Positions 8,439 through 16,685 are shown, numbered from the stretch's first letter. The stretch: 64,000 nt of DNA from an uncultured Eggerthella sp. (GCA_905203045.1 CAJKUH010000008.1:15166-79165), one strand, 5' to 3'. The notes: generated from the letters alone by a model not told the origin. A program made the numbers and translations.

Positions 8439-10427
8439 GTGGCTGGAAGCATGGTTGGCAGAACTTTCAACAACCGTTATACGCTAACTGAACGAGTGGG
8501 CCTCGGTGGCATGGCAGAGGTATACCGCGCGAAGGACAACGTCCTGGGACGCACGGTTGCCGTAAAGGTTATGCTGCCGCAGTACGCCGCCGACCCAACC
8601 TTTACCAAGCGTTTCCGCCAGGAAGCAGCTTCGGCTGCCAACCTGCAAAGCCCCTACATCGTCAGCGTGTACGACTGGGGCCTTGACGGCGAAACCTATT
8701 ACATTGTTATGGAGTTCCTGCGCGGAACCGACCTTAAAACCGCTATCAACGAACGCGGCGCCATCAACCAGCGCAAGGCAGCCGAAATCGGCAGCCAGAT
8801 TGCGCAGGCGCTTACCGTTGCACACGAAGGCGGCGTAATCCACCGCGATATCAAGCCGCAGAACATCATGATCCAGCCCGATGGCAACATCAAGGTGATG
8901 GACTTCGGCATCGCGCGCGCAGGCGACGCGGGGCTTTCGCAAACGGCCACCGTTTTGGGCACCGCCCACTACGTTTCTCCCGAACAGGCACAGGGCAAAG
9001 AACTTACCGGCGCTAGCGACATCTACTCGCTGGGCGTGGTGCTCTACGAGGCAACCACCGGCAAGCTGCCCTTCGACGGCCAGGACGCAGTAAGCGTTGC
9101 CGTGAAGCAGGTTAACGAAATCCCTGCCCCGCCTAGCACCATCAACCCCAACATCGACCCGGGTCTTGAAGCCATCATCATGAAGGCTCTGGAAAAGGAC
9201 CCGAACAAGCGCTTCAAGGACGCCGCAGAGATGCGCCACGTCTTGAACGACTTCTTGGCGGGACGCCCCATCAACCTGGGCGAAGACATCAGCGGCCTTA
9301 AGACGCAGGTTATGGGCGGCGTTGCCCCCATGCAGAACGGCACCGCCGTTATGAGCCCCGTTGCAGGCAGCCAGGCCACCGGCAACTTCACGCAGGTGGG
9401 CCCCCGCGTCTATTCCGCCGAAGACGAAGCGGAAGCCGCCAAAAAGAAAAAGCGCAACACCATCATCGGCGTGATCGTGGCCCTACTGTGCATCATCGGC
9501 ATCGCCGGCGCTGTGTTCGCCCTGAATGGCTCGGGCGACAAAGTTGCCGTACCCGACGTAACCAACAAGCCCATTGCGCAGGCACGCACCACACTCGAGC
9601 AGGCGGGCTTCAAGGTAGGCACCGAAACCGAGGTATACAGCAGCACCGTTTCCGCAGGCAACGTGGTAAGCACCGACCCGCAGGCCGGCGAGCAGGCGCA
9701 GAAGGGCGCCACCATCAAGATCAACGTTTCCAAGGGAACTGAGCAGATAACCGTGCCTGATTTGAAGGGCAAGTCGGCCGACGACGCCCAGAAGGCGCTT
9801 AGCGAAGCGGGTCTGAACGGCCAGCAAGGCGATGCCGTGTTCTCTGACGACGTAGCAGAAGGCATGGTAGCCGGCCAGGACACTTCGGCAGGCAGCAACG
9901 CCAACAAGGGTGACACGGTTGTGTACCACCTTTCCAAGGGCTCTGAGAAGGTAACCATCCCCAACGTTGTGGGTATGACGCAGGCTCAGGCAACCTCAAA
10001 GCTGGAAAGCGCCGGCTTTGCAGTAAGCACGGCAACGGAGACCAGCAAGGACGTGGACAAGGGCAACGTAACCAAGCAGAGCAAGACCGGCACGGCTGCT
10101 AAGGGAACTACCATCACCATCACCATTTCGTCTGGCTTGGGCGAAGTTCCCAACGTGGTTGGCATGAGCGAGAGCAAGGCAAAGGAAACTATCGACAAGT
10201 CGGGTTACAAGTATGATGTGCAGTACAAGTCCGACAGCACGGTTGCCAAGGGCAATGTGATTTCGCAGAGCACCAGTGGCAACACCGTGTTCCTGGTTGT
10301 TTCCAGCGGTCCCGACACCTCGTCCAGCGACAGCAACACAGGCAACAGCGGGAACAACGGTTCGAACGGCAACAGCAACTCGAACAACAACGGTTCCAAC
10401 AACAGCTCAAACAGCAGCAACAACTAA
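8439..10427 (+). CDS. pknB: Serine/threonine kinase PknB with PASTA domains
   Basis: This receptor kinase of about 662 residues has a complete kinase domain: GLGGMAEVY loop, VAVKVM lysine, HRDIKPQN catalytic loop, DFGIAR and the GTAHYVSPEQ activation segment. A membrane helix at about 341-365 is followed by four outer PASTA repeats (each beginning VPDV, VPDL, IPNV or VPNV) that bind muropeptides or lipid II. A Ser/Asn/Gly-rich tail of about 35 residues ends the protein. The GTG at 8439 was chosen because AAGGGAG precedes it by 7 bases; an ATG at 8403 is in frame but has no ribosome site. It closes the wall-growth operon and is followed by a strong terminator. Confidence 0.93.
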   Translation: MAGSMVGRTFNNRYTLTERVGLGGMAEVYRAKDNVLGRTVAVKVMLPQYAADPTFTKRFRQEAASAANLQSPYIVSVYDWGLDGETYYIVMEFLRGTDLKTAINERGAINQRKAAEIGSQIAQALTVAHEGGVIHRDIKPQNIMIQPDGNIKVMDFGIARAGDAGLSQTATVLGTAHYVSPEQAQGKELTGASDIYSLGVVLYEATTGKLPFDGQDAVSVAVKQVNEIPAPPSTINPNIDPGLEAIIMKALEKDPNKRFKDAAEMRHVLNDFLAGRPINLGEDISGLKTQVMGGVAPMQNGTAVMSPVAGSQATGNFTQVGPRVYSAEDEAEAAKKKKRNTIIGVIVALLCIIGIAGAVFALNGSGDKVAVPDVTNKPIAQARTTLEQAGFKVGTETEVYSSTVSAGNVVSTDPQAGEQAQKGATIKINVSKGTEQITVPDLKGKSADDAQKALSEAGLNGQQGDAVFSDDVAEGMVAGQDTSAGSNANKGDTVVYHLSKGSEKVTIPNVVGMTQAQATSKLESAGFAVSTATETSKDVDKGNVTKQSKTGTAAKGTTITITISSGLGEVPNVVGMSESKAKETIDKSGYKYDVQYKSDSTVAKGNVISQSTSGNTVFLVVSSGPDTSSSDSNTGNSGNNGSNGNSNSNNNGSNNSSNSSNN

Positions 10428-10432
10428 CCACC

Positions 10433-10460
10433 AAGGCCCCGCCCCGCGGGGCCTTTTCTT
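10433..10460 (+). terminator. Terminator of the pknB operon
   Basis: An 8-bp GC stem (GGCCCCGC / GCGGGGCC) with a CCC loop is followed by TTTTCTTTT, directly after the pknB stop. Confidence 0.9.
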
Positions 10461-10463
10461 TTG

Positions 10464-10510
10464 CCCGGAAAATGACAAAAGGGGACTGTCCCCTTTTGTC
10501 ATTTTCCGGG
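10464..10510. repeat. Perfect 47-bp palindrome, GGGGACTGTCCCC family
   Basis: Two exactly complementary 23-base arms flank a single central T. The core GGGGACTGTCCCC is shared with sites at 38711, 42602, 43238 and 55567, while the outer arms differ from copy to copy yet stay self-complementary. It lies just after the pknB terminator. Confidence 0.9.
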
Positions 10511-10582
10511 ACACGCGGGAAGAGCAGCAACGAAATAAGCGGTGTGGTAAGATAGCGGAGCTGTTAGTGCAGCATCCTTTTT

Positions 10583-10655
10583 GCCCCCGTAGCTCAGAGG
10601 ATAGAGCGTCGGTTTCCTAAACCGTGCGTCGGAGGTTCGAGTCCTCTCGGGGGCG
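10583..10655 (+). tRNA. tRNA-Arg (anticodon CCT)
   Basis: The acceptor stem is GCCCCCG / CGGGGGC, with D arm GCTC...GAGC and T arm GGAGG-TTCGAGT-CCTCT. The anticodon loop TTCCTAA gives CCT, reading AGG codons. CCA is encoded at 10656-10658. The top pair of the anticodon stem looks unpaired (T-T), which is the only irregularity. Confidence 0.93.
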
Positions 10656-10667
10656 CCATCCAAAAGC

Positions 10668-10698
10668 AAGGCCCGCCATCATGGCGGGCCTTTTCACT
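10668..10698 (+). terminator. Terminator after tRNA-Arg
   Basis: The stem AAGGCCCGCCAT / ATGGCGGGCCTT is followed by TTTTC, ten bases after the tRNA. Confidence 0.9.
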
Positions 10699-10726
10699 TT
10701 TCCCCGCCTCGCTCCGCACGATCGGA

Positions 10727-11066
10727 CCTGAAACAGCGTTCGCGGGCTATCCTACCCCACCGCATAAAACGCTCAACTGCGGGGGCCCGGAGGGGCGGCG
10801 GGGATGCTGCGAGGAGGCCTCTGAAGCGCGGCCTTCGAAGAATTGCCGATAAGAAATCGCCCCAAGTATTCGACCGAGGATCCCGGGATTCCCTGAACCA
10901 CGCGTCGAATCATATCCGCGATTCCTCCACTAAATTCACCAGCAATTCTTCGAAAGCCGAATCGAGCGAAAGCGGCACCCGAGCAGCGTCCCCGCCGCCC
11001 CTCCGTGTCCCGCAGTTGAGCCACACATAAAGGAGTGGTAGGATAGCCCGCGAACGCTGTTTCAGG
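10727..11066. repeat. Inverted-repeat element A1, 340 bp
   Basis: Three nested inverted repeats form one giant foldback: perfect 30-base outer arms (10727-10756 and 11037-11066), a second imperfect pair (10772-10810 and 10983-11020), and an inner pair (10829-10846 and 10942-10959). The core at about 10851-10925 closely matches element A2 at 22539-22611, although the arms of the two elements are unrelated. The right arm carries the promoter of the riboflavin operon, so the left arm is a mirror copy of it. No coding function is evident. Confidence 0.85.
11016..11044 (+). promoter_or_regulatory. Probable promoter of the FMN-riboswitch operon
   Basis: TTGAGC (11016-11021) and TAGGAT (11039-11044) are 17 bases apart and end about 18 bases before the riboswitch begins. 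The inverted arm at 10749-10776 holds the same two boxes pointing the other way with a 16-base spacer. Confidence 0.55.
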
Positions 11067-11211
11067 GCGAGGTGCAATTCCTCACTGGCGGTAACGGACA
11101 AGCGGGGCAACATAGCCCCATCCGAAGCCCGCGACCCTGCTTGGCCTGGCGGCCAGAGCAGGCTGACTTGGTGCAAATCCAAGGCCAACGGTTAAAGTCC
11201 GGATGGAAGAG
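11062..11211 (+). promoter_or_regulatory. FMN riboswitch (RFN element)
   Basis: The conserved RFN segments appear in order: AGGGCGAGGTGCAATTCCTC near the 5' end, ACTGGCGGT, the GCCCGCGA block in the middle, a variable stem, then GGTGCAAATCC, GGCCAACGGT and GTCCGGATGGAAGAGA at the 3' end. FMN binding normally shuts off riboflavin synthesis or uptake genes. The aptamer ends 2 bases before the AGGAGG ribosome site (11214-11219), so control is likely at translation, by hiding that site. Confidence 0.93.
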
Positions 11212-11225
11212 ATAGGAGGCTTATT

Positions 11226-11805
11226 TTGTCTACCCCGAACACCCCACCAAGAACACCAACGCATGGTCTACCAAGCAACTGGTTACCATGGCTCTTATGT
11301 GCGCTATCGGCGTGCTGCTCTCGTTCATCGAGTTCCCGCTGCTGCCTGGTGTGACGTGGCTTAAGTTCGACGCTTCGAACATGCCAGCAATGGTTTCCGG
11401 CTTCGCCTTCGGCCCTGGTGCCGGCGTTGCGGTGGGCATCGTTACCGCTATCATCCATGGCCTTCTGATGGCCGACTTCACCGGCGCGCTGATGAACGTG
11501 CTTACGGTAACCTGCTTCGTGTTGCCTGCGCCATCATCTACAAGAAAAAGCGCACCTACCCCGCTGCTATCGGCGGCCTGGTGCTCAGCATCATCGCAGC
11601 GCTTCTTGCCGCCGTGCTGGGCAACCTGGTGGTTACGCCGCTGTGGCTGGGCGTTCCCTTCGAAGCGGTAACGGCGATGATCATCCCCATCCTTATTCCG
11701 TTCAACCTGCTTAAGGGCCTGCTGAACGCAGTGCTCACGCTGATTATCTACAAGTCCATTTCCAACCTTATTACCCCGAAAAAGGATCAGACGAAGGGTC
11801 GCTAA
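11226..11805 (+). pseudogene. ribU: Riboflavin ECF transporter S component, frameshifted
   Basis: The protein is recognisable as a RibU-type riboflavin-binding S component (multi-helix membrane protein), but its reading frame is broken. The ribosome-site-supported start is TTG at 11226 (MSTPNT...), yet the frame must shift near 11240-11250 to reach the conserved TM1 region, and again near 11519-11524 to reach the C-terminal half ending ITPKKDQTKGR. Each break is consistent with one missing base. An ATG at 11288 would rescue only the first break and would lose the start of helix 1. The FMN riboswitch directly upstream fits riboflavin uptake. Either the gene is decaying or the sequence has two indel errors; raw reads are needed to decide. 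Confidence 0.8.
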
Positions 11806-11808
11806 ACC

Positions 11809-12630
11809 TTGATTACCTTTTCTGACGTTTCCTTTACCTACACGGGCGAAACCAAGGTGCTTTCCGAACTGACCCTTTCCATCGAACAGGGTCAGTTCGT
11901 TTGCGTTTTGGGCGCCAACGGTTCAGGAAAATCAACCTTTTCCAAGCTCATCAACGCGCTTCTGGTGCCCGACACCGGCACCGTAACCGTGAACGGCCTG
12001 GAAACCAGCAATCCCGACAACACGTTCGCCATCCGCAGCATGGCGGGCGCGGTGTTCCAGAACCCCGACGACCAGATTGTTGCCAGCCTCGTCGAAAACG
12101 ACGTGGCGTTCGGGCCCGAGAACCTGGGGATCGAAAACCCGGAGCTGCGCCAACGCGTAGACGAGGCACTGGCCAAAGTCGGGCTGGCAGGTTCCGGCAA
12201 ACGCGAGACCACCGCGCTTTCCGGCGGACAGAAGCAGCGCGTGGCCATTGCAGGCGTGCTTGCCATGCACCCGAGCATCCTCATCTTCGACGAGGCATCC
12301 GCTATGCTTGACCCGCGCGGGCGCCGTGGGCTGATGCGCGTGTGCAAGGAACTGCACGCCCAGGGCATGACCGTCATCATGATCACCCACTTCATGGAAG
12401 AAGCCGCCGAAGCCGACCGCGTTATCGTTCTGAACGACGGCCATTGCGTGCTCGACGGCACGCCCGACGAAGTGCTGACGCAAGACCATGTGCTGCGCGA
12501 TCTGAACCTCGACGTGCCGTTTGCCACCCAAATGTCGCGCCTGCTGCAGGACCGCGGCATTAGCGTTGGCACCCATATCGAAACCGAAACGCTGAAGGAG
12601 GAACTGTGTCGATTGCATTCGAACAGGTAA
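11809..12630 (+). CDS. ecfA1: ECF transporter ATPase EcfA1
   Basis: This 273-residue ABC ATPase energises vitamin uptake by ECF transporters. Walker A (GANGSGKST), the Q-loop region (FQNPDDQIV), the signature LSGGQKQR and Walker B ending in DEASAMLD are all intact, and the FQNPD..Q motif is typical of EcfA proteins. The start is TTG, three bases after the ribU stop. It overlaps ecfA2 by 25 bases. In group II ECF systems the A1/A2/T module is shared by several S components, so loss of the neighbouring S gene would not make it useless. Confidence 0.93.
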   Translation: MITFSDVSFTYTGETKVLSELTLSIEQGQFVCVLGANGSGKSTFSKLINALLVPDTGTVTVNGLETSNPDNTFAIRSMAGAVFQNPDDQIVASLVENDVAFGPENLGIENPELRQRVDEALAKVGLAGSGKRETTALSGGQKQRVAIAGVLAMHPSILIFDEASAMLDPRGRRGLMRVCKELHAQGMTVIMITHFMEEAAEADRVIVLNDGHCVLDGTPDEVLTQDHVLRDLNLDVPFATQMSRLLQDRGISVGTHIETETLKEELCRLHSNR

Positions 12631-13490
12631 GCTTCAGCTACACCCCGCTTACCAAACGTCAGAAGAAGGCCGGCGAAGTGCAGCGCTATGCCCTGCGCAA
12701 CGTGAGCTTCACCCTTGAAGACGGCGAGTTCCTGGCCATCGCCGGCCACACCGGTTCGGGCAAGTCTACTTTGGTGCAGCACCTGAACGGCCTTGCCAAC
12801 CCCACCGAAGGACGCGTGCTCTGGAACGGGCAAGATCTTGCCGACCGCAAAACGGCCACCCGCGCACGCGCTGACATCGGCGTGGTGTTCCAGTACCCCG
12901 AGCACCAGCTCTTCGCCGCCACTGTGTACGAAGATGTCGCGTTCGGCCCGCGCAACATGGGCCTTTCCACTGAAGAGGTAGACGCCCGAGTACGCGAGGC
13001 GCTTGAAGACGTACACCTTGATTTCGATGCCTTGGCAGAGCGCAGCCCCTTCGAGCTTTCGGGCGGGCAGCAGCGCCGTGTGGCATTCGCCGGCGTGCTT
13101 GCCATGCGTCCCACTACCCTGGTGCTCGACGAGCCGGTTGCCGGCCTTGACCCTGCTTCCCGTGCCGACTTCTTGGGGCTTATCAAGCAGCTGCACGAAG
13201 CGCGCAACCTTACCGTGGTCATGGTTTCGCACAACATGAACGACATCGCCCTTCTGGCAAACCGCATGCTGGTTATGCACGAAGGCGAAGTGGCGTTTTT
13301 GGGAACGCCCGAGGAAATATTCACCCGGCACGCGCCCGAGCTGCGCGAAATCGGCCTGGGCATCCCGCACGCGCAGACGCTTGCCAACCAGCTGCGCGCC
13401 GAAGGATTCCCCCTGCCCGAAAAGCTGTACCTGCCCGAGACGTTGGCAGATGAAATTGCCCGTGTTCTTGGCAAAACGGGAGCTGAGTAG
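12606..13490 (+). CDS. ecfA2: ECF transporter ATPase EcfA2
   Basis: This is the 294-residue second ATPase of the ECF module, starting at a GTG inside the end of ecfA1 with AAGGAGG-like sequence before it. Walker A GHTGSGKST, FQYPEHQLFA, LSGGQQRR and LDEPVAGLDP are present. The FQYPEHQLF motif and the ~10-residue insertion near the N-terminus are typical of EcfA2. It forms a heterodimer with EcfA1 that drives EcfT. The 25-base overlap indicates translational coupling and matched amounts of the two subunits. Confidence 0.93.
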   Translation: MSIAFEQVSFSYTPLTKRQKKAGEVQRYALRNVSFTLEDGEFLAIAGHTGSGKSTLVQHLNGLANPTEGRVLWNGQDLADRKTATRARADIGVVFQYPEHQLFAATVYEDVAFGPRNMGLSTEEVDARVREALEDVHLDFDALAERSPFELSGGQQRRVAFAGVLAMRPTTLVLDEPVAGLDPASRADFLGLIKQLHEARNLTVVMVSHNMNDIALLANRMLVMHEGEVAFLGTPEEIFTRHAPELREIGLGIPHAQTLANQLRAEGFPLPEKLYLPETLADEIARVLGKTGAE

Positions 13491-13492
13491 CC

Positions 13493-14305
13493 ATGAACTT
13501 CGATACCGTTTTCGGACGCTACATAGCCAAAGACTCCCCCGTGCACCGCATGGACCCACGCGCCAAGCTGCTGCTTTCCATCCTGTTCATGGTGATGGTG
13601 TTCGCCGCCGGATCGTACGTTTCGCTGGGCGTTGCGGCGCTGTTCACCGCGGGCATGTTCGCCTTCGCGCGCATTTCGCTGCGCCAGGCGTTCACGTCCA
13701 TTGCCCCGCTTGCCATCTTGGTGGTGTTCACCGCGCTGTTGAACATCTTCTTCGTGCAGGGCGGCGACGTGTATTTCCAGCTGTGGATCATCTGCATCAG
13801 CCAGCAGGGTTTGGAGCAGGCGCTGTTCATTGCAATCCGCCTGACCATGCTGTTGCTGGGTGTAAGCCTTCTTACCCTGGCAACCACCACTTTGGACCTT
13901 ACAGACGGCTTTGAGCGCCTCCTGGACCCTTTCAAGCGCTTTGGCCTGCCCGCTCACGAGCTTTCCATGATGATGGGCATTGCACTGCGCTTCCTGCCAC
14001 AGTTCGCCATCGAGCTGCGCACCATTTACCGCGCGCAGATTAGCCGCGGCGCCAATTTCGGCAAGGGGCCCAAGGGCGGCGTTGCCATGATGACTTCGCT
14101 TATCGTGCCGCTGTTCACCAGCGCATTCCGCCATGCTGAAACGCTTTCGCTGGGCATGGACGCCCGCTGCTACCACGGCGGCGAGAATCGCACGCGCCTG
14201 AAGGAGCTTGCCTACAGCAAGCGCGATGTGCTGGGCCTGCTGTATTTGCTTGCCGGCACCGCAGCCGTGTTCGCAACCGACTTCGCATTGAAGATGCTGC
14301 TGTAG
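13493..14305 (+). CDS. ecfT: ECF transporter transmembrane subunit EcfT
   Basis: This 270-residue membrane protein couples the two ATPases to the S component. Several hydrophobic helices fill residues ~25-130 and ~240-265. The two Ala-Arg-Gly type coupling motifs are recognisable: one around SRGANF and one around MDARCYHGG. The N-terminal VHRMDPRAKLL stretch is the usual EcfT start. It begins 2 bases after the ecfA2 stop, so ribU-ecfA1-ecfA2-ecfT is one operon under the FMN riboswitch. That places a possibly general vitamin-uptake module under flavin control. Confidence 0.93.
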   Translation: MNFDTVFGRYIAKDSPVHRMDPRAKLLLSILFMVMVFAAGSYVSLGVAALFTAGMFAFARISLRQAFTSIAPLAILVVFTALLNIFFVQGGDVYFQLWIICISQQGLEQALFIAIRLTMLLLGVSLLTLATTTLDLTDGFERLLDPFKRFGLPAHELSMMMGIALRFLPQFAIELRTIYRAQISRGANFGKGPKGGVAMMTSLIVPLFTSAFRHAETLSLGMDARCYHGGENRTRLKELAYSKRDVLGLLYLLAGTAAVFATDFALKMLL

Positions 14306-14369
14306 GCGGCACGCCAAAGTCGAAGGGGCCCAGTGCGACAGCCCCAGGCAACGCCAACCGCAGCCAACC

Positions 14370-14401
14370 GCGGCCAAAAGGAACAGTCCCGTTTGGCCGG
14401 T
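14370..14401. repeat. Degenerate GGGACTGTCCC-type hairpin
   Basis: CGGCCAAA and TTTGGCCG flank a core GGAACAGTCCC, which resembles a worn copy of the palindrome family seen at 10464 and 55567. It sits after ecfT and may also act as a terminator. Confidence 0.45.
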
Positions 14402-14506
14402 AAACCTACCTTGTCAAGCCAGAGCGGCCAAAAAGGTCTGCCCTCATTGAATTTTCCAGTATGCAACTACCCATTCCACGCATAAGCCTTATTTGAAAGG
14501 AACCCC

Positions 14507-14911
14507 ATGGACGACATCATCGAATACCTTACCTCCGTACCAGCATGGTATCTGGCCACCTGCGAAGGCGACCAGCCGCATGTGCGCCCGTTCAGCTTCG
14601 CCATGCGCGAAGGCGATACGCTGTGGTTCTGCACAGCCACCAACAAGGACGTATACCATCAGTTGCAAGCAAACCCTAAGTTCGAGCTTTCCGCCTGGAA
14701 GCCCGGCCGCGGCTGGATCATCGTTACCGGCGTTGCCGACCTGAACGACACCGCGGGCGACGAAGTGCGCAAAGCGGGCTACGAGCACATGACCGCGCTA
14801 GGCGAAACCTACGAGGACTGGGGCGACCCGCGCCTGACGTTCTTCAGCCTGAAGAAGGGCGTAGCGCACATCGACGACATCGACGGCTCTTCTCGGGACA
14901 TCGAGCTGTAG
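14507..14911 (+). CDS. Pyridoxamine 5'-phosphate oxidase-fold protein
   Basis: This 134-residue protein has the split-barrel fold that binds FMN or F420-like cofactors in the pyridoxamine phosphate oxidase superfamily. Visible features are the N-terminal helix, PAWYLATCEGDQPHVRPFSF, the strand LWFCTATNKDVYHQL and the GWIIVTGVADL strand, in the order usual for this family. GAAAGGAA precedes the ATG. The real substrate is unknown; these small members are often flavin-dependent reductases or general FMN-binding proteins. It follows the flavin-regulated ECF operon but is separated by about 200 bases containing a hairpin, so it probably has its own promoter. Confidence 0.85.
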   Translation: MDDIIEYLTSVPAWYLATCEGDQPHVRPFSFAMREGDTLWFCTATNKDVYHQLQANPKFELSAWKPGRGWIIVTGVADLNDTAGDEVRKAGYEHMTALGETYEDWGDPRLTFFSLKKGVAHIDDIDGSSRDIEL

Positions 14912-14954
14912 AAGGCAACCGGGGACCGCACCCCGTCAAAAAGCTCTGCCAAGC

Positions 14955-15044
14955 AAAAGCCGCCCGATTCAACGGAACCGCCCCCTGCTCCTTAAGCAAC
15001 AAGGAATAGGGGCGGGTTCAACCGCGAATCAGGCGGCTTTTTTT
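14955..15044 (+). terminator. Large nested hairpin terminator
   Basis: AAAAGCCGCC..GATTC pairs with GAATC..GGCGGCTTTTTTT, and an inner stem (GGAACCGCCCC / GGGGCGGGTTC) lies inside. This roughly 90-base hairpin ends with a run of T. Confidence 0.8.
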
Positions 15045-15120
15045 CTACTAGGGAAAATCGCAACCGAAGGAGCACCCTTATCGCCTGACGTACCCCCTCC
15101 GATTCACATCAAGGCAACAA

Positions 15121-15178
15121 GAAGGCCCTCGATGGATACGGCCACCGCTTCAAGCGGGGCGCCATCGGGGGCCTTCGT
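15121..15178 (-). terminator. Hairpin downstream of the shikimate-kinase-like gene
   Basis: GAAGGCCC..CGATGG pairs with CCATCG..GGGGCCTTC. It lies just after the gene's stop on the minus strand, followed by a weak T-rich tail. Confidence 0.6.
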
Positions 15179-15220
15179 AGTGTCCTAGCGGCTACGTCGT
15201 TCGCGGACCGACGCGCCTTT

Positions 15221-15739
15221 TTAAAGCATGGAAATTTGATCGACCACTTTGCGAGCTGCATCGCGAACGGAAAGACCGTCGATGTCGATAGTAAGGTCAG
15301 CGTACTTTTCGTACAGCGGGATGCGCTCTTCGTACAGGTCGGCCAAGCTCATGCCCATGCCGTTCTTCATAACAACACCGCGCTCATGCAGGCCGCCCAA
15401 GCGGCTTTCCAGTTCCTCGTAGGAAACTTCCAAATACACCACGGTGCCAATGGAGGACAGGTGCTTCATGGCCTCGTCGGAATACACCGCTGAACCGCCG
15501 GTGGCAATGATGGCATGGCTTGCGGAAAGCGTACACAAAACCTCGTTTTCCACTTCGATGAATCCGTCAGGACCGCAGGCATCGATGATCTTCTGCAGCG
15601 TTTTGTCGAGCTTGCTCTGGATAAGCAAGTCGGCGTCGATGAATTCATAGCCAAGGATCTTCGCCAAAACAACGCCCAGGGTAGACTTGCCGGCGCCCGG
15701 CATGCCAATGAGGATGATGTTTTCGGTGGTGTTAGTCAT
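15221..15739 (-). CDS. Shikimate-kinase-like protein
   Basis: This 172-residue P-loop kinase belongs to the AroK fold: Walker A GMPGAGKST, FIDADLLIQ near the substrate pocket, and the RIPLYEKYAD motif near the C-terminus. Shikimate kinase phosphorylates shikimate in aromatic amino acid synthesis. Two substrate-binding features are altered. The FR..E arginine is replaced (GFIEVENE), and the GGG loop reads GGS (ATGGSAVYS). Many gut bacteria carry such a version annotated as shikimate kinase, but the true substrate may differ. The gene overlaps the upstream transporter by 8 bases. I give no symbol for this reason. Confidence 0.8.
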   Translation of the reverse strand: MTNTTENIILIGMPGAGKSTLGVVLAKILGYEFIDADLLIQSKLDKTLQKIIDACGPDGFIEVENEVLCTLSASHAIIATGGSAVYSDEAMKHLSSIGTVVYLEVSYEELESRLGGLHERGVVMKNGMGMSLADLYEERIPLYEKYADLTIDIDGLSVRDAARKVVDQISML

Positions 15740-16685
15740 GAGGCCCGTCCTCTTTCCATTTGTCTCTACCGAGTGAAACTATAGCACGTTTCGCTTCGAG
15801 CCTTGGAGCCAGCACCTCGTTCACAAGGATAGCCCCGAAGATCAACGCAAAGCCCGCGAAAAGGCGCCCCGTCATTACCTCGCCGTACAGCAGCACGGAG
15901 AACACCACGCCGAATACCGATTCCAGGCTCAGGAACAGCGCAGCCTGCGAAGGGGGCACGTACGCCAAGGAAACGTTCTGGATGCCGAAGGCAACAATGG
16001 TGGCGAACACCACCAGGAACAGCATCTGCGCCATAACCGCAGGCGTGGTAAGCGTCTGCAGCGGGAAGGGGTCGGTCGCCAAACCGACAAGGCACCCGAA
16101 CAAGCCTTCGAAAAGGAACTGGAACACGGTAAGCGTTAGGGCGTCGTGGGTTTTGGTGAAGCGCGATACAAACACAATGTGCACCGCAAACAGCACCGCG
16201 CTGAGCAGGGTAAGCGCTTCGCCCAAACCGATGGAAAACGCTTCCGCCGCTGCATTGACTGAAACCAGCCAAATGCCCACCACGGCAATGCACGCCGCAC
16301 CGACGTTGCACAAAGAGGGGCGCTTTCGCGCCACCACCCACCAGGCAAAGGGGACGATAACGCAGTACGTTGCGGTAAGGAATGCGTTGATGCCCGGCGT
16401 AGTGTAGATAAGTCCGATAGTCTGCGCAATAAACGCCGAAAAGTCGAACACGGCAAGAGCGGCACCCGCAGCAAGGGCGCGCTTCGAGAAATGGGCCTTC
16501 ACACGCTTGTACAGAATGACGAACAGGATAACGCCCGCCGAAAGGAAGCGCACGCCCAGAAGCCATGCCGCCGGCAAAACCGACACCGCTTCCTTCATCA
16601 CCACGAAGCTGAAGCCCCAGATCATCGTGGCAAGGATAAGGAGGATTTTATAGACCCAAACGGGTATTTCGGAAAGTGAAGTCAT
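15732..16685 (-). CDS. EamA/DMT family transporter
   Basis: This 317-residue protein has ten predicted membrane helices in two EamA repeats (residues ~12-140 and ~160-300). The first helix contains ATMIWGFSFVVMK, a common DMT signature, and the second repeat ends near the usual basic tail. Family members export amino acids, nucleotides or other metabolites; the cargo cannot be inferred. Its stop overlaps the start of the shikimate-kinase-like gene by 8 bases, so the two are co-transcribed, which hints at a shared metabolite but proves nothing. Confidence 0.88.
   Translation of the reverse strand: MTSLSEIPVWVYKILLILATMIWGFSFVVMKEAVSVLPAAWLLGVRFLSAGVILFVILYKRVKAHFSKRALAAGAALAVFDFSAFIAQTIGLIYTTPGINAFLTATYCVIVPFAWWVVARKRPSLCNVGAACIAVVGIWLVSVNAAAEAFSIGLGEALTLLSAVLFAVHIVFVSRFTKTHDALTLTVFQFLFEGLFGCLVGLATDPFPLQTLTTPAVMAQMLFLVVFATIVAFGIQNVSLAYVPPSQAALFLSLESVFGVVFSVLLYGEVMTGRLFAGFALIFGAILVNEVLAPRLEAKRAIVSLGRDKWKEDGPHD

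Noticed and set aside
10910..11188. 92-codon minus-strand frame over the FMN riboswitch
   Set aside because: It lies across the riboswitch and the inverted repeat, has no ribosome site and no known domain.
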